The notes: generated by a model from the sequence alone, not told the origin. Positions 26,416 to 34,584 are shown, counted from the stretch's first letter. The stretch: 64,000 bases of DNA from Paenibacillus polymyxa (GCF_015710975.1 NZ_CP049783.1:620001-684000); one strand, 5' to 3'. Program-made: numbers and translations.

Positions 26416-26670
26416 TCACAGTTTTGCATAATAGGAATGGGGGGATGAACTCAGCATACCATCGTCGTTGTTAAGGATCTGGTCCAAAACTTGGTGAGGC
26501 TGCTTCCTGGTCTGAAACATACGGTTGAACTGATTAATCAGTTCATCCAAAAGTATAGACTGCTCCAGTACACAGGCATGTCCTAGACCATACTCTGCGT
26601 AAAGATTATGCATGTGTTGTCTGGCATGTTCCATTTGTTGAATTAACGTTACCTTTTCATCCTTGTTCAT
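26416..26670 (-). CDS. Spo0E-like aspartyl-phosphate phosphatase
   Basis: The 84-residue two-helix protein has the Spo0E signature S-x-x-LD-x-LI in EQSILLDELINQF, preceded by a first helix QQMEHARQHMHNLYAEYG. Such phosphatases remove phosphate from Spo0A~P and delay sporulation. GAGGAGG precedes the ATG. It is the neighbour of an RRNPP-type quorum receptor, which in related systems also feeds into sporulation or its phosphorelay. A second, shorter family member lies at 40240-40419. Confidence 0.85.
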   Translation of the reverse strand: MNKDEKVTLIQQMEHARQHMHNLYAEYGLGHACVLEQSILLDELINQFNRMFQTRKQPHQVLDQILNNDDGMLSSSPHSYYAKL

Positions 26671-26749
26671 CCTACATACCTCCTCATGAATTTCATTTTA
26701 AGAAGGGATGTACAAATAGGCCAAGATCAATTTTGAAGCAAAAAATTAC

Positions 26750-26776
26750 AAAAAGAGACCAGCAATAAGCTGGCCA
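26750..26776 (-). terminator. Terminator after the propeptide gene
   Basis: On the minus strand the stem GGCCAGC-TTATT-GCTGGTC is followed by TCTTTTTG, 20 bases after the propeptide stop. Confidence 0.8.
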
Positions 26777-26796
26777 ATAAAATGAATTAGTACTCA

Positions 26797-26922
26797 TCAA
26801 GATCCACCAATGTGTCCTTGAACTTGGATCGTGCCATGGCTTAAATTTGCAGTTTGAGCTGGTACTGTGAATACCAGTAAGAAACTAGTTACCGCCAAGC
26901 AAAAAGCCATCTTTTTGATCAT
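26797..26922 (-). CDS. Secreted signalling propeptide (Phr/PapR-like)
   Basis: The 41-residue protein starts MIKKMAFCLAVTSFLLVFTV, a clear Sec signal, and ends with PAQTANLSHGTIQVQGHIGGS. A strong AGGAGG site lies about 12 bases ahead, within the end of the HTH-TPR receptor gene, which it overlaps by 38 bp. A tiny secreted peptide directly after and overlapping an HTH-TPR protein is the usual layout of RRNPP quorum-sensing pairs (Rap-Phr, PlcR-PapR, NprR-NprX, AimR-AimP). The active peptide is probably cut from the C-terminal part. Its exact form is not known. Confidence 0.75.
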   Translation of the reverse strand: MIKKMAFCLAVTSFLLVFTVPAQTANLSHGTIQVQGHIGGS

Positions 26923-28282
26923 TTTTCTCCCACACCTCCTCATAAATAGAATGGAACTGAGCTTGTGTTTTAGGTGCCGCATTTGTTTTGAAATGAAGAA
27001 ATAATCCAAAACAATTGGCAATGAGTAATACATGGTTAATTGTAACAGCTTTTTCAAAGGCGATTAATAAACATTTGAAACCATATGTATATCTGCCTTT
27101 ATTTAGGCTGTACTTGGCTATCTTGTACCAAAACCTTACGTATTCTTCTGTTAACACTTGTTGTGTGTACATGTCAGAAGAAGGTGACTCCTGATACGCT
27201 GCAATTTGCGATTCAAACCGTCGGAGAATATGATCTACATCTACATTATAGCGATTAGCCACTTCAAGGACATTCAATAGCTCGGCTAAAATCTCTTTTT
27301 CGGCAGCTATATGTTCTACGTAATCTGGCAGAACACTAATATCACCAGACATAAGCCTGTTAACATAAGTATTAATTTTCGCCCACTGTTGATACTTGCG
27401 TTTCCAATAAAGCGTATCAGAGTCCTGCTCTTTTACCCAATTTAAATCAGCATAACCACGAATATGCTCTAATGCTTGGTCATGGTTGCCTTTGGCATCA
27501 CAAGCGTTAGCACACAACAATTCGGCATAAACTATGTATACAAACAATGGTCTGCTTAGCTTTTTTCGTGGCTCTGTTCCTTTTCGCTTGGAATTGTGAA
27601 CCAGATGATATTGGAGTTGTCCTAACTGACCCATTTGATGTGCGAATTCATACACCTTATCCCACATGCTTAATGATCTATAGACATTCGCCAAATCTTT
27701 TAAAGCATCCAGTTGCTCTATCTCATCTAAGCGATCCACAAAAGGGGCGAATTCAATAGCAGCCTGAAGGTTTACTGCCCGATCCTGTCCGACTTTGATT
27801 TGGAACAAGCGATACTGGCAGATTGCCAATCGCTCTGAATGTTGCTGCTTTTCGCTTTCAGCTACCTTTTTGTATAGGTAAGCGGCTGCTTCGTTGTAAC
27901 CGTCTTGGTATACATTTTCGGCGACTTCAAAGAGCGATGGCAGATAATTAGGGTTATCCAATAATAGAATTACAACTCGCTGCAAGCAGTCCAATCGCCC
28001 TAGCTCAATGCATCGGTACAGGAACGGGCTGATTTTTTTCCAGTTGAGCGGACATTCTTCAATGCATTCTTCAATATAGCGTTCGTAAAAATAATCCGGT
28101 GGTAAATTCATTCCCGCAGTAATACTATCCAGTTGGTGAACCGACATAGATCGATTGCCCGTCACAATACCACTAACTGTACCTACATTCAAATCGATCG
28201 TGTGACCAAACTCGGTCATGGTTAAGCTTTTGCGTTTTAGATAGGTTTGAACTTCTGCCTGTATCGTAGGTGTGATTTCCAT
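26885..28282 (-). CDS. HTH-TPR regulator, RRNPP-type quorum-sensing receptor
   Basis: The 465-residue protein has an N-terminal Cro/CI-type HTH (residues about 10-55, SLTMTEFGHTIDLNVGTVSGIVTGNRSMSVHQLDSITAGMNL) and a long all-helical region with TPR-like pairs (EVAENVYQDGYNEAAAYLYKKVAES, LKDLANVYRSLSMWDKVYEFAHQ, AKYSLNKGRYTYGFKCLLIAFEKA). The architecture matches receptors that bind a re-imported peptide and change DNA binding. AAGGGTGG precedes the ATG. It overlaps the propeptide gene by 38 bp, and a Spo0E-like phosphatase follows. It could alternatively be a standalone TPR regulator, but the peptide makes that less likely. Confidence 0.82.
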   Translation of the reverse strand: MEITPTIQAEVQTYLKRKSLTMTEFGHTIDLNVGTVSGIVTGNRSMSVHQLDSITAGMNLPPDYFYERYIEECIEECPLNWKKISPFLYRCIELGRLDCLQRVVILLLDNPNYLPSLFEVAENVYQDGYNEAAAYLYKKVAESEKQQHSERLAICQYRLFQIKVGQDRAVNLQAAIEFAPFVDRLDEIEQLDALKDLANVYRSLSMWDKVYEFAHQMGQLGQLQYHLVHNSKRKGTEPRKKLSRPLFVYIVYAELLCANACDAKGNHDQALEHIRGYADLNWVKEQDSDTLYWKRKYQQWAKINTYVNRLMSGDISVLPDYVEHIAAEKEILAELLNVLEVANRYNVDVDHILRRFESQIAAYQESPSSDMYTQQVLTEEYVRFWYKIAKYSLNKGRYTYGFKCLLIAFEKAVTINHVLLIANCFGLFLHFKTNAAPKTQAQFHSIYEEVWEKNDQKDGFLLGGN

Positions 28283-28483
28283 GGATAAACCACCCTTTCA
28301 GCATCTTCATAGATTCCCATTTCAATAATTCATATAGTTTTGAAACTAATAGTATACTTATTGTTTTTCATTCATGATAATACCATCTTTTGGAACATCG
28401 ATAAATACTTTTACTTTATAGATTTTTATTTTTTTATTAGGAGATTATTGGTTGATAGATTATTATGATAAGGAGAAGGTCAC

Positions 28484-28744
28484 TTGAAAAATACAGGTAT
28501 GACACGTCCCTTGGACACGTTAGGCCGGATTGTTATTCCTAAGGAATTGCGAAACTCTATGGGAATTCAAGCTGGCGAGTCTTTGGAATTTTACTTGGAT
28601 GTTGAAACAGGATTGTTAAGTATGCGGAAATATATCGGTGTTTGCTGCCATTTATGCTATTCGGTTCAGGATTTAAGCTATTTCAGAGATTCATTTTTAT
28701 GTAAAAAATGCATACACGATTTGAAAGGAAACAGCGTCATTTGA
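28484..28744 (+). CDS. AbrB/SpoVT-type transition-state regulator with zinc-ribbon tail
   Basis: The 86-residue protein starts at TTG with AAGGAGAAGG ahead. The AbrB swapped-hairpin DNA-binding domain occupies residues 5-50 (RPLDTLGRIVIPKELRNSMGI, then GESLEFYLD). The tail has paired Cys in CCHLC and CKKC, suggesting a zinc ribbon. AbrB-like proteins act at the shift from growth to stationary phase. Its stop overlaps the next gene's start in TTGA, so the two are probably co-translated. Confidence 0.85.
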   Translation: MKNTGMTRPLDTLGRIVIPKELRNSMGIQAGESLEFYLDVETGLLSMRKYIGVCCHLCYSVQDLSYFRDSFLCKKCIHDLKGNSVI

Positions 28745-28935
28745 TCGTCATCACAACTTTGGTTGAACATCTAAGAAGCCTCATTCGTGAGCATCCCACA
28801 GCCAAGCAAGGCGAATATGCTGAATGGATTGGCGTGTCACATAGCCGTATTTCCCAGCTTAAAAGCTATTGTAGGTTTCACTTCACTCGCATCCGAGCAA
28901 AACTCAATAACCAGTCGCTGTTAATTTCAAGGTGA
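28741..28935 (+). CDS. Tiny HTH protein, coupled to the AbrB-like gene
   Basis: The 64-residue frame begins at TTG in a TTGA overlap with the AbrB-like stop; GAAAGGAA lies about nine bases ahead. The segment HPTAKQGEYAEWIGVSHSRISQLKSYCRFHF reads as a short helix-turn-helix. A terminator stem overlaps the last ten codons, so the end may be a relic of a longer gene. Function unknown; a co-regulator for the AbrB-like protein or a decayed fragment are both possible. Confidence 0.55.
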   Translation: MIVITTLVEHLRSLIREHPTAKQGEYAEWIGVSHSRISQLKSYCRFHFTRIRAKLNNQSLLISR

Positions 28936-28950
28936 CTGGTTATTTTTTTA
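28906..28950 (+). terminator. Terminator overlapping the end of the tiny HTH gene
   Basis: AATAACCAGTC and GACTGGTTATT form an 11-bp stem followed by a T7 run. Confidence 0.85.
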
Positions 28951-29119
28951 ATTTGAATCCATACTGACCAAAATTCAACAAGTTAGATTACCAAAACTTA
29001 TTGATATTGCTGTAAAATATGGATTTAAACTCTTCAAGATGATATATTCTGACTATATGTAATCTTCCTAAAGACGCTTTTAACGGACTTAAACTAAAAA
29101 TTTGTTAGTGGGTGTATAA

Positions 29120-29626
29120 ATGAAGTCACATGTTCTAATTTATGATGGTTATGTTAGTTTTGAAATTATGCTGGCAACCTATTTTATGAAAACCAAAGGG
29201 GATATTGTTACGATTGGAGTAACCAAAGAACCTGTTATTTCCTATGAGGATTTTAAAGTTACGCCTGCGGTAGCCCTTGATGAAGTGGCTGCGGAGGACA
29301 TTCAACTCCTCATTATACCTGGTGGAGATAACACTCAATTAAAGACAAACAAACAACTTCTAGCTCTCATTCATACCCTGAATAATGATCATAAAGTGAT
29401 CGCGACCATTTGTTCTGCGACTGAACTATTGGAGCTAGCAGGTGTTTCTCCTAAAAATCATGTGAGTCATCCATCGGGTCTGGAGATCCACAAGAATATC
29501 ATATCTGCTAAACCCAATAAGTATGTAGATTTTGCAATCGAAATAGGCAAGATCATGAACATTTATACGGATGATGAAGATTTTAATGAAACCATTGATT
29601 TTTTTAAGCTTTTTAAAGATAGCTGA
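29120..29626 (+). CDS. DJ-1/PfpI family protein
   Basis: The 168-residue protein shows the class I glutamine-amidotransferase-like fold: VLIYDGYVSFEIM at the start, IQLLIIPGGDN, and the nucleophile elbow ATICSATELLELAG with Cys at about residue 99 after VIATI. It lacks some residues of classic PfpI proteases and probably belongs to the DJ-1-like chaperone/deglycase or unknown-function branch. The ribosome site (GTGGGTG) is weak. It ends at the terminator at 29675. Confidence 0.8.
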   Translation: MKSHVLIYDGYVSFEIMLATYFMKTKGDIVTIGVTKEPVISYEDFKVTPAVALDEVAAEDIQLLIIPGGDNTQLKTNKQLLALIHTLNNDHKVIATICSATELLELAGVSPKNHVSHPSGLEIHKNIISAKPNKYVDFAIEIGKIMNIYTDDEDFNETIDFFKLFKDS

Positions 29627-29674
29627 TTCTCCTCACAACAGTCACTTTATGAAGGAAGTTGAAATATAAGGATA

Positions 29675-29699
29675 GGATGGGTTCTCCCCATCCTTTTTT
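29675..29699 (+). terminator. Terminator after the DJ-1 family gene
   Basis: AGGATGGG-TTCT-CCCCATCCT followed by TTTTT. Confidence 0.85.
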
Positions 29700-29726
29700 G
29701 TCGTAAAACAATTCTTCTTCAGAAGA

Positions 29727-30200
29727 CTAAGGCTTCAATTGAGCTTCATTTGAAGTTCCAGATTTACGGTCGAATGTAATCGGACCTTTACGGTTTACAA
29801 GCCGCTTCAAATCCACGGTCATTTCATTCTTCAATTTATCGATGAGTTGATCCTCCCGAATGCCTTTGCTTTTAGCAACGTCGGCCAACGATTTCCCTTG
29901 CCCCAGCTCTTTCTCTAACTGGACAGGGGTGATACCCAGCAGCCTAGCTACTTTCTCGTTGAGATGGTGATTCAAGCCGCCCGGCCTTTTGCCGTGTCTA
30001 TGTCTATGCACATGTCCATGCCCGTGGTCATCCTGTGGATCAATATTCCACTGGTGGGCTTCTCCTTGGACAGAATCGTTGGGAGTGAGAGCTTGCAACG
30101 GATTACCCGATTCAATACCAGATGCTCCTGCACTCGCAGTACCATACATCATCACTCCTCCATATAGGATAGCAGCGGTCAATTTCCATTGTTTTTTCAT
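29727..30200 (-). CDS. Secreted His-rich protein of unknown function
   Basis: The 157-residue protein has a signal peptide (KKQWKLTAAILYGGVMMYGTASA) and a His/Asp cluster, DDHGHGHVHRHRHGKR, that could bind Zn, Cu or Ni. The C-terminal half (HLNEKVARLLGITPVQLEKELGQGKSLADVAKSKGIREDQLIDKLK) repeats a helical LG-x-T/K-x2-QL-x-KEL motif found in Bacillales surface proteins of unknown role. AGGAGGGG fixes the ATG at 30200; an upstream in-frame start lacks a site. Confidence 0.7.
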   Translation of the reverse strand: MKKQWKLTAAILYGGVMMYGTASAGASGIESGNPLQALTPNDSVQGEAHQWNIDPQDDHGHGHVHRHRHGKRPGGLNHHLNEKVARLLGITPVQLEKELGQGKSLADVAKSKGIREDQLIDKLKNEMTVDLKRLVNRKGPITFDRKSGTSNEAQLKP

Positions 30201-30376
30201 GTTGTGGCCCCTCCTTTCATCCTTTTTCATCTATATTTTCTCTTTCAGCTTTTTTTATTCATTTTATATGTTTTTCACAACATTCCTTATTTAAAAATAA
30301 CAAATTCTTGAAAATTGCAATCTGTTGTACAATGGCGGGTAACAACTAGAAGTCGCTACAAAAACATTTATAAGAG

Positions 30377-31327
30377 ATGCGGGTGATGGCCATGGAGTGG
30401 TATTTTGCATACAAAGAAGAATTGGAAAAGGTATTTCGTCAAGCTGAGGAACGGACGGCCACATTTCAGGCTCCCTTTCAGCAAGAGGGGTTAGACTACC
30501 TGGCACGGTTTAATCCGTTGCGTGAAGACAGTACTCGTAATTACATATGCTATTTGCTTCCATTTTGGCTGCAGGAACTCACCGGACTGCCTCCCGAAAC
30601 ATGTCGCAAGCTGTCACTCGGCAACGTGTTCGTCATGGCTCATTATTTAATCCAAGACGACGTGATGGACACAGCAGCAGACAACCGTAAAACGCAACTT
30701 GCCTTAAGCCAGCTTTTCTATACCGAGTGCCAAAACATTTATCAGGATCTTTTTCCGGCAACCTCCCCTTTTTGGACATATGCCCGGACGTATGTGGACG
30801 AATGGGCCGTTAGTGTGGTATCCGAAGGAGCAGCAGACTATTTTCAAGGTGACAGAAATAAGGTCGCACTGAAAGCCAGTCCATTAAAAATGGCCGGAAC
30901 GGGTGCTCTACTGCTCGCAGACCATGCTGACCTGATCGAGATCGTTACAGCGATGACGGATTTGACCCTGCTCGTGCTCCAAATGTCGGATGATTGGGCA
31001 GATTGGGCAGAGGATTTGATGGAGCATAGCTATAACTGCCTATTGTCCCATATTAGCGCCGAACGGAAGAAGCCGTATTGTGAAGGACTAGGACCACAAG
31101 AAATTCAGGAAGCGATTTATGTGCGAGGCGCACTCGCTAGCTATGTGAACATTGCGAATCAAGCCGTTCAGGAGCTAGAGACGATGGAGCCTACTATCCA
31201 CGGCCTGCATAGGTTCGCACATTCCATTGCAGCAGAACTCAGCGAAGAGGCAGCAGAAATTGAAGGCGGACGCTCACATTTGCGAAGAGGCGGGCTTGAT
31301 TATTGGCTCTCCAAAAATATGAAGTAA
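30377..31327 (+). CDS. Class I prenyl-synthase-like protein, possible peptide prenyltransferase (ComQ-like)
   Basis: The 316-residue protein carries both aspartate-rich motifs of trans-prenyl synthases: DDVMD (94-98, in VMAHYLIQDDVMD) and DDWAD (205-209, in LQMSDDWADWAEDL), plus the K-x-S-x-L helix (KASPLKMAG, 166-174). Similarity outside these is low and the length fits ComQ, the isoprenyl transferase that modifies a Trp of the ComX pheromone. No other isoprenoid genes are near. A leader-peptide-type precursor ending in Trp follows 75 bp downstream. The exact start is uncertain among ATGs at 30377, 30386 and 30392. It could instead be a terpene-forming enzyme. Confidence 0.72.
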   Translation: MRVMAMEWYFAYKEELEKVFRQAEERTATFQAPFQQEGLDYLARFNPLREDSTRNYICYLLPFWLQELTGLPPETCRKLSLGNVFVMAHYLIQDDVMDTAADNRKTQLALSQLFYTECQNIYQDLFPATSPFWTYARTYVDEWAVSVVSEGAADYFQGDRNKVALKASPLKMAGTGALLLADHADLIEIVTAMTDLTLLVLQMSDDWADWAEDLMEHSYNCLLSHISAERKKPYCEGLGPQEIQEAIYVRGALASYVNIANQAVQELETMEPTIHGLHRFAHSIAAELSEEAAEIEGGRSHLRRGGLDYWLSKNMK

Positions 31328-31352
31328 TGCTAGATTTTTCTGAGTCTTACGT

Positions 31353-31360
31353 GGTATACT
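31353..31360 (+). promoter_or_regulatory. Extended -10 promoter of the precursor peptide gene
   Basis: TGGTATACT carries the TGN extension and a good -10 hexamer (31355-31360), about 42 bp before the precursor ATG. The -35 region is weak, as expected for an extended -10 element. The peptide gene therefore has its own promoter. Confidence 0.5.
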
Positions 31361-31402
31361 GACTAGGTAAATATAACCAATCGAATGAGAGGGTGATTTT
31401 TG

Positions 31403-31639
31403 ATGGCTACTGAAGTTCTTCAAACACAAGTCATTCAAAAAGCTTGGGAGGATGCCAGTTTCAGAGAAAAACTGATGGCAGATCCCAAATCTGCAATTCG
31501 TGATGTGTTAGGAGTCGTGATCCCCGATCATATCCAAATCAAAACGGTAGAGGAAACGTCTGACCAGTTCTATCTAGTAATCCCTCCAAACCCTTCAGGT
31601 GTGCTTGCTACATCCCAGAAGCCTCGCTCGATGTGGTAG
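31403..31639 (+). CDS. NHLP-leader RiPP-type precursor peptide with C-terminal Trp
   Basis: The 78-residue protein matches the nitrile-hydratase-alpha-like leader family: QVIQKAWEDASFREKLMADPKSA, then LGVVIPDHIQIKTVEE and DQFYLVIPPNP ending at about residue 64. This leader is used by many RiPP precursors. The remaining core, SGVLATSQKPRSMW, has no Cys, three Ser/Thr and a C-terminal Trp. GAGAGGGTG lies eight bases before the ATG at 31403. A prenyl-synthase-like gene lies just upstream, suggesting prenylation of the Trp as in ComX. No cyclase, lanthionine or radical-SAM gene is near. Confidence 0.75.
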   Translation: MATEVLQTQVIQKAWEDASFREKLMADPKSAIRDVLGVVIPDHIQIKTVEETSDQFYLVIPPNPSGVLATSQKPRSMW

Positions 31640-31723
31640 ATTGGCACTTGTAGCTTATTTAATCTATACTTCTTAATCTCAGGCGGGTGGGCTCAGCAAG
31701 CTTCCCTCCGTTTTCTCCGAACG

Positions 31724-31748
31724 CAAAAAAGCCGGATGTTATCCGGCT
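31724..31748 (-). terminator. Terminator of the histidine kinase gene
   Basis: AGCCGGAT-GTT-ATCCGGCT on the minus strand, followed by TTTTTTG. The stop codon lies inside the stem. Confidence 0.85.
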
Positions 31749-33628
31749 ACGGGGAAGCGGATGGTCGCTTCTGTTCCCACCCCTTTTGCACTTGTAAAAG
31801 ATATTTTACCATTCATCGTTTCAATAATCCGAAATGTCACCATCATCCCCAAACCCGTGCCTTTAGTCTTATTCGAAAAATAAGGCTCACCTAGTCTGGA
31901 TAAGGTCTGAGCATCCATCCCTTCACCATTATCCCGAATATGAATGACTGCTTCTCCATTGTCCACATAAGCCCATATATGAATATGTCCCTGTTCTCGC
32001 AGCGCTTCAATACTATTTTTGATAATATTGATAAATGCCTGCTTGAATTTGGAGGAATTCCCACGCACTTTAATTTCCTGGGGAATATCCAGCGAAATTT
32101 TGCCACCTTGCAAATTTGCCATTGGACTGATAATTCCTTCAATATGCTTGAACTCATCCAATATGGTCAACGTTTTGGTATGGTCAAACTCCGGCTTGGC
32201 AAAAGTCAGAAAATCGGTAATAATCGCGGACGCTCGATCCAGCTCCTCCAGAGCGATATGCAGATAGTCTTTGTTTTTACCATCCTCCTGCTTGCTCATC
32301 AACTGAAGAAATCCACGTGTAACCTGAAGCGGATTGCGCACTTCATGAGCTACAGATGCAGCCAAATCGCTAATAATCTCCATTTTCTCTGAACGTTGAA
32401 GCTCATTATTGAACATCTCCAGTTCTCTGGAATACCGAACCACCTGCTTGTGCTTTTCCGCCAGCCTTCTGCCCAAGATCGCAATCAATGCCAGGACAAA
32501 ACCGAACACGCCCCATTTCCATAAAAACATATTGTAGTGTCCGTCCCGGATAAAGAACCAGCTGAGTTCTGCGATAGTGATGACTGCAAAAAATGCAAAG
32601 CCTGTCGATAAAATGATCGCTTCGTGGTCTCCCTTAAGCGCCATGCGAACCGAAGCAAATACCAAAAGTACCATCAAAGCTACGAGCAATATACCGAGGA
32701 CGATTACACTAAAGAAATAATATACATCGTTGAGTCGCTCCTGTGCTCCTAAATTCACAATCATGATGATGAAGCAGAACAAAGAGTAGGCGGTTAACAA
32801 TTTTCTGAATTTCCGAATCAGTAAAATCGAATTGATATTTTGCTCAAAAAAGAAGGCTAATGAAGGCAGCAGAATAAATAGCGCCACATCAAAAAGTTGT
32901 AAATACAGCTTGCCATAGCCGCGATAGAACGTATATAAAAACGGTGAATACGTTACAATCATCAGACCGATAGACAATACAATCGCACTTAGGGACAACC
33001 ACATCGCCATACTTGGACGGAACAGGAAAAACGAGCAAATCAATAGCACCAGGGCGATAAAGATAAATGTACTGCCTAGTACAATTTCCAAGACATCCAT
33101 TCTGACCAAGTTTCCCAACAAGTCACGATAATCACCAGTCATCACATTTCCGATAATGCCCAGTCTATTTTTGCTGCTTTCCGTCCATATGTATAATGTT
33201 TTACCACTGTCTTCTGGCTTCAGCGGAATCAGAATACGATTATTCTCATAATTATAGCCACGGTACGATTCATAAAAATTGGTACCATCCTTATACAGCG
33301 TAATGTGCCTGCCATAAATATTTTCAAAAAGCACCGCTGGTGTTTCATCATTTAACGAAGGTAGCTTAATACGAATCCAGGCGGTGCCTCTATTGCCTGG
33401 CTGCTTGAGTAGCTGTGTATCATCTTCAATATGCATCCAGACCTTACTGTGATCATTTACCTCATCTAAAGAGCCATCCTCGTCTTCTGCTCCCCATCTC
33501 ATATCCCAGGAGGGGATCTTATACTCCCTTTCCGGGGTCATTTTGGCCGCATAGCCAATGTGGTCCAGCGACAATAGTATCACAATGACCGCTAGCAGAG
33601 CGGCGACAGCTTTGGGCACATGCCTCAT
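31739..33628 (-). CDS. Multi-TM sensor histidine kinase (7TMR-DISM-like input, HisKA output)
   Basis: About 629 residues: signal/anchor segment, an extracellular beta-rich domain (about 30-180), then seven or so TM segments (about 190-400) as in 7TMR-DISM proteins. The kinase core has phospho-His in ASVAHEVRNPLQVTRGFLQLM, N-box NIIKNSIEAL, and G-boxes DNGEGMD and GTGLGMMV. The H-box is of the KinB/sporulation-kinase class, unlike ComP. GAGG eight bases before the ATG at 33628 fixes the start. No response regulator is adjacent, typical of Spo0F-feeding orphan kinases. It converges on the NHLP peptide gene, so peptide sensing is possible but unproven. Confidence 0.88.
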   Translation of the reverse strand: MRHVPKAVAALLAVIVILLSLDHIGYAAKMTPEREYKIPSWDMRWGAEDEDGSLDEVNDHSKVWMHIEDDTQLLKQPGNRGTAWIRIKLPSLNDETPAVLFENIYGRHITLYKDGTNFYESYRGYNYENNRILIPLKPEDSGKTLYIWTESSKNRLGIIGNVMTGDYRDLLGNLVRMDVLEIVLGSTFIFIALVLLICSFFLFRPSMAMWLSLSAIVLSIGLMIVTYSPFLYTFYRGYGKLYLQLFDVALFILLPSLAFFFEQNINSILLIRKFRKLLTAYSLFCFIIMIVNLGAQERLNDVYYFFSVIVLGILLVALMVLLVFASVRMALKGDHEAIILSTGFAFFAVITIAELSWFFIRDGHYNMFLWKWGVFGFVLALIAILGRRLAEKHKQVVRYSRELEMFNNELQRSEKMEIISDLAASVAHEVRNPLQVTRGFLQLMSKQEDGKNKDYLHIALEELDRASAIITDFLTFAKPEFDHTKTLTILDEFKHIEGIISPMANLQGGKISLDIPQEIKVRGNSSKFKQAFINIIKNSIEALREQGHIHIWAYVDNGEAVIHIRDNGEGMDAQTLSRLGEPYFSNKTKGTGLGMMVTFRIIETMNGKISFTSAKGVGTEATIRFPVAG

Positions 33629-33760
33629 ATTAAGCACCTCAAAGTTACGTAGTAGGATTTACAAATTTGTATATGTTTTAACATTTTTATCTTCCTGAAA
33701 TTATATTATTCTATACGATGATGTTCATACCTTCTTCATAATAAGGGTATCATGTTCTTT

Positions 33761-34048
33761 TTAATCATTATTTGTAAAATCTTCATATTGATTAATGATC
33801 ATTTCCTGTTCGCGTCGCTCCATCTGCTCTCTAAGCCCTATCCAAGGTTCACATTCTTCATCCTCATAGATCGTCCAAATATCGGAGAATAAATAATCGC
33901 GTATTTCTACTATTTTTCCGGCCTGTCCGCCGTCTGTCCAATATAAACCATCCGGACGCCGAATAACGGTACGCGAATAACCTGGAGTAGACGCCTTTTG
34001 ACCTACTCGGATTCGGCTAATCATCGGACCAAACATGTACCATTCCAA
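33761..34048 (-). CDS. Hypothetical protein
   Basis: About 95 residues, beginning at a TTG with GGAGGG seven bases ahead; an earlier in-frame TTG is too close to its site. The sequence is rich in charged and aromatic residues (GYSRTVIRRPDGLYWTDGG, DYLFSDIWTIYEDEECEPWIGLREQ) and has no TM segment or signal. No family recognised. It stands alone. Confidence 0.6.
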   Translation of the reverse strand: MEWYMFGPMISRIRVGQKASTPGYSRTVIRRPDGLYWTDGGQAGKIVEIRDYLFSDIWTIYEDEECEPWIGLREQMERREQEMIINQYEDFTNND

Positions 34049-34231
34049 TTCATATCCCTCCAACTCCTCTTTATCATATCACAGCAGTTACCAAAAAAAC
34101 GCTAATTGGGAAAGAGCATATCTCTATTCGCATGATTTTAACTTCTTACAGACACACTAACTCTAAGTTTAGCCATTCTGCGGTTTGGGTAAGGTCGAAA
34201 TAAGCAACAAAAAGTAAAGGAGCTGAGTTAG

Positions 34232-34492
34232 ATGGCAAATCGCGACAATCAAAAGACTGGGCTACAGGATCATGATTTTGAGCCTTCCCTGCAAAATGCA
34301 GAAACAAACTGGGAGAATCTGATTGAGGGGCCGGATACTCCTCTGGAGGACGTGCCTGATGCCGATGAACTAACACCGAATAGTCCTGTTGATCCCTCTG
34401 CGCCTGCTGAATTCCTGCATGGTACAGATTTGCTGAACGGTACAGACGGGGATGAAGAAGAGCAACTGGACAGTGACGATATTCTGGATTAA
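34232..34492 (+). CDS. Small acidic hypothetical protein
   Basis: The 86-residue protein is very acidic (many Asp and Glu, ending DGDEEEQLDSDDILD), with low complexity and probably disordered. AAAGGAG precedes the ATG. No family recognised; similar acidic proteins occur in Paenibacillus genomes, often near stress or sporulation genes. A second small protein follows at 34585. Confidence 0.65.
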   Translation: MANRDNQKTGLQDHDFEPSLQNAETNWENLIEGPDTPLEDVPDADELTPNSPVDPSAPAEFLHGTDLLNGTDGDEEEQLDSDDILD

Positions 34493-34584
34493 TTACTGCA
34501 TATGATAGGATATAAGAAAGCGATTTCTCATCCTGCTATGCGGGTAATGAAGTATATACACCGAAAGGAGTTGACCAATCTCCT

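Noticed and set aside
30377..31327. Housekeeping farnesyl or heptaprenyl diphosphate synthase
   Set aside because: Both DDxxD motifs exist, but the rest diverges strongly, no isoprenoid gene is adjacent, and a precursor peptide gene follows.
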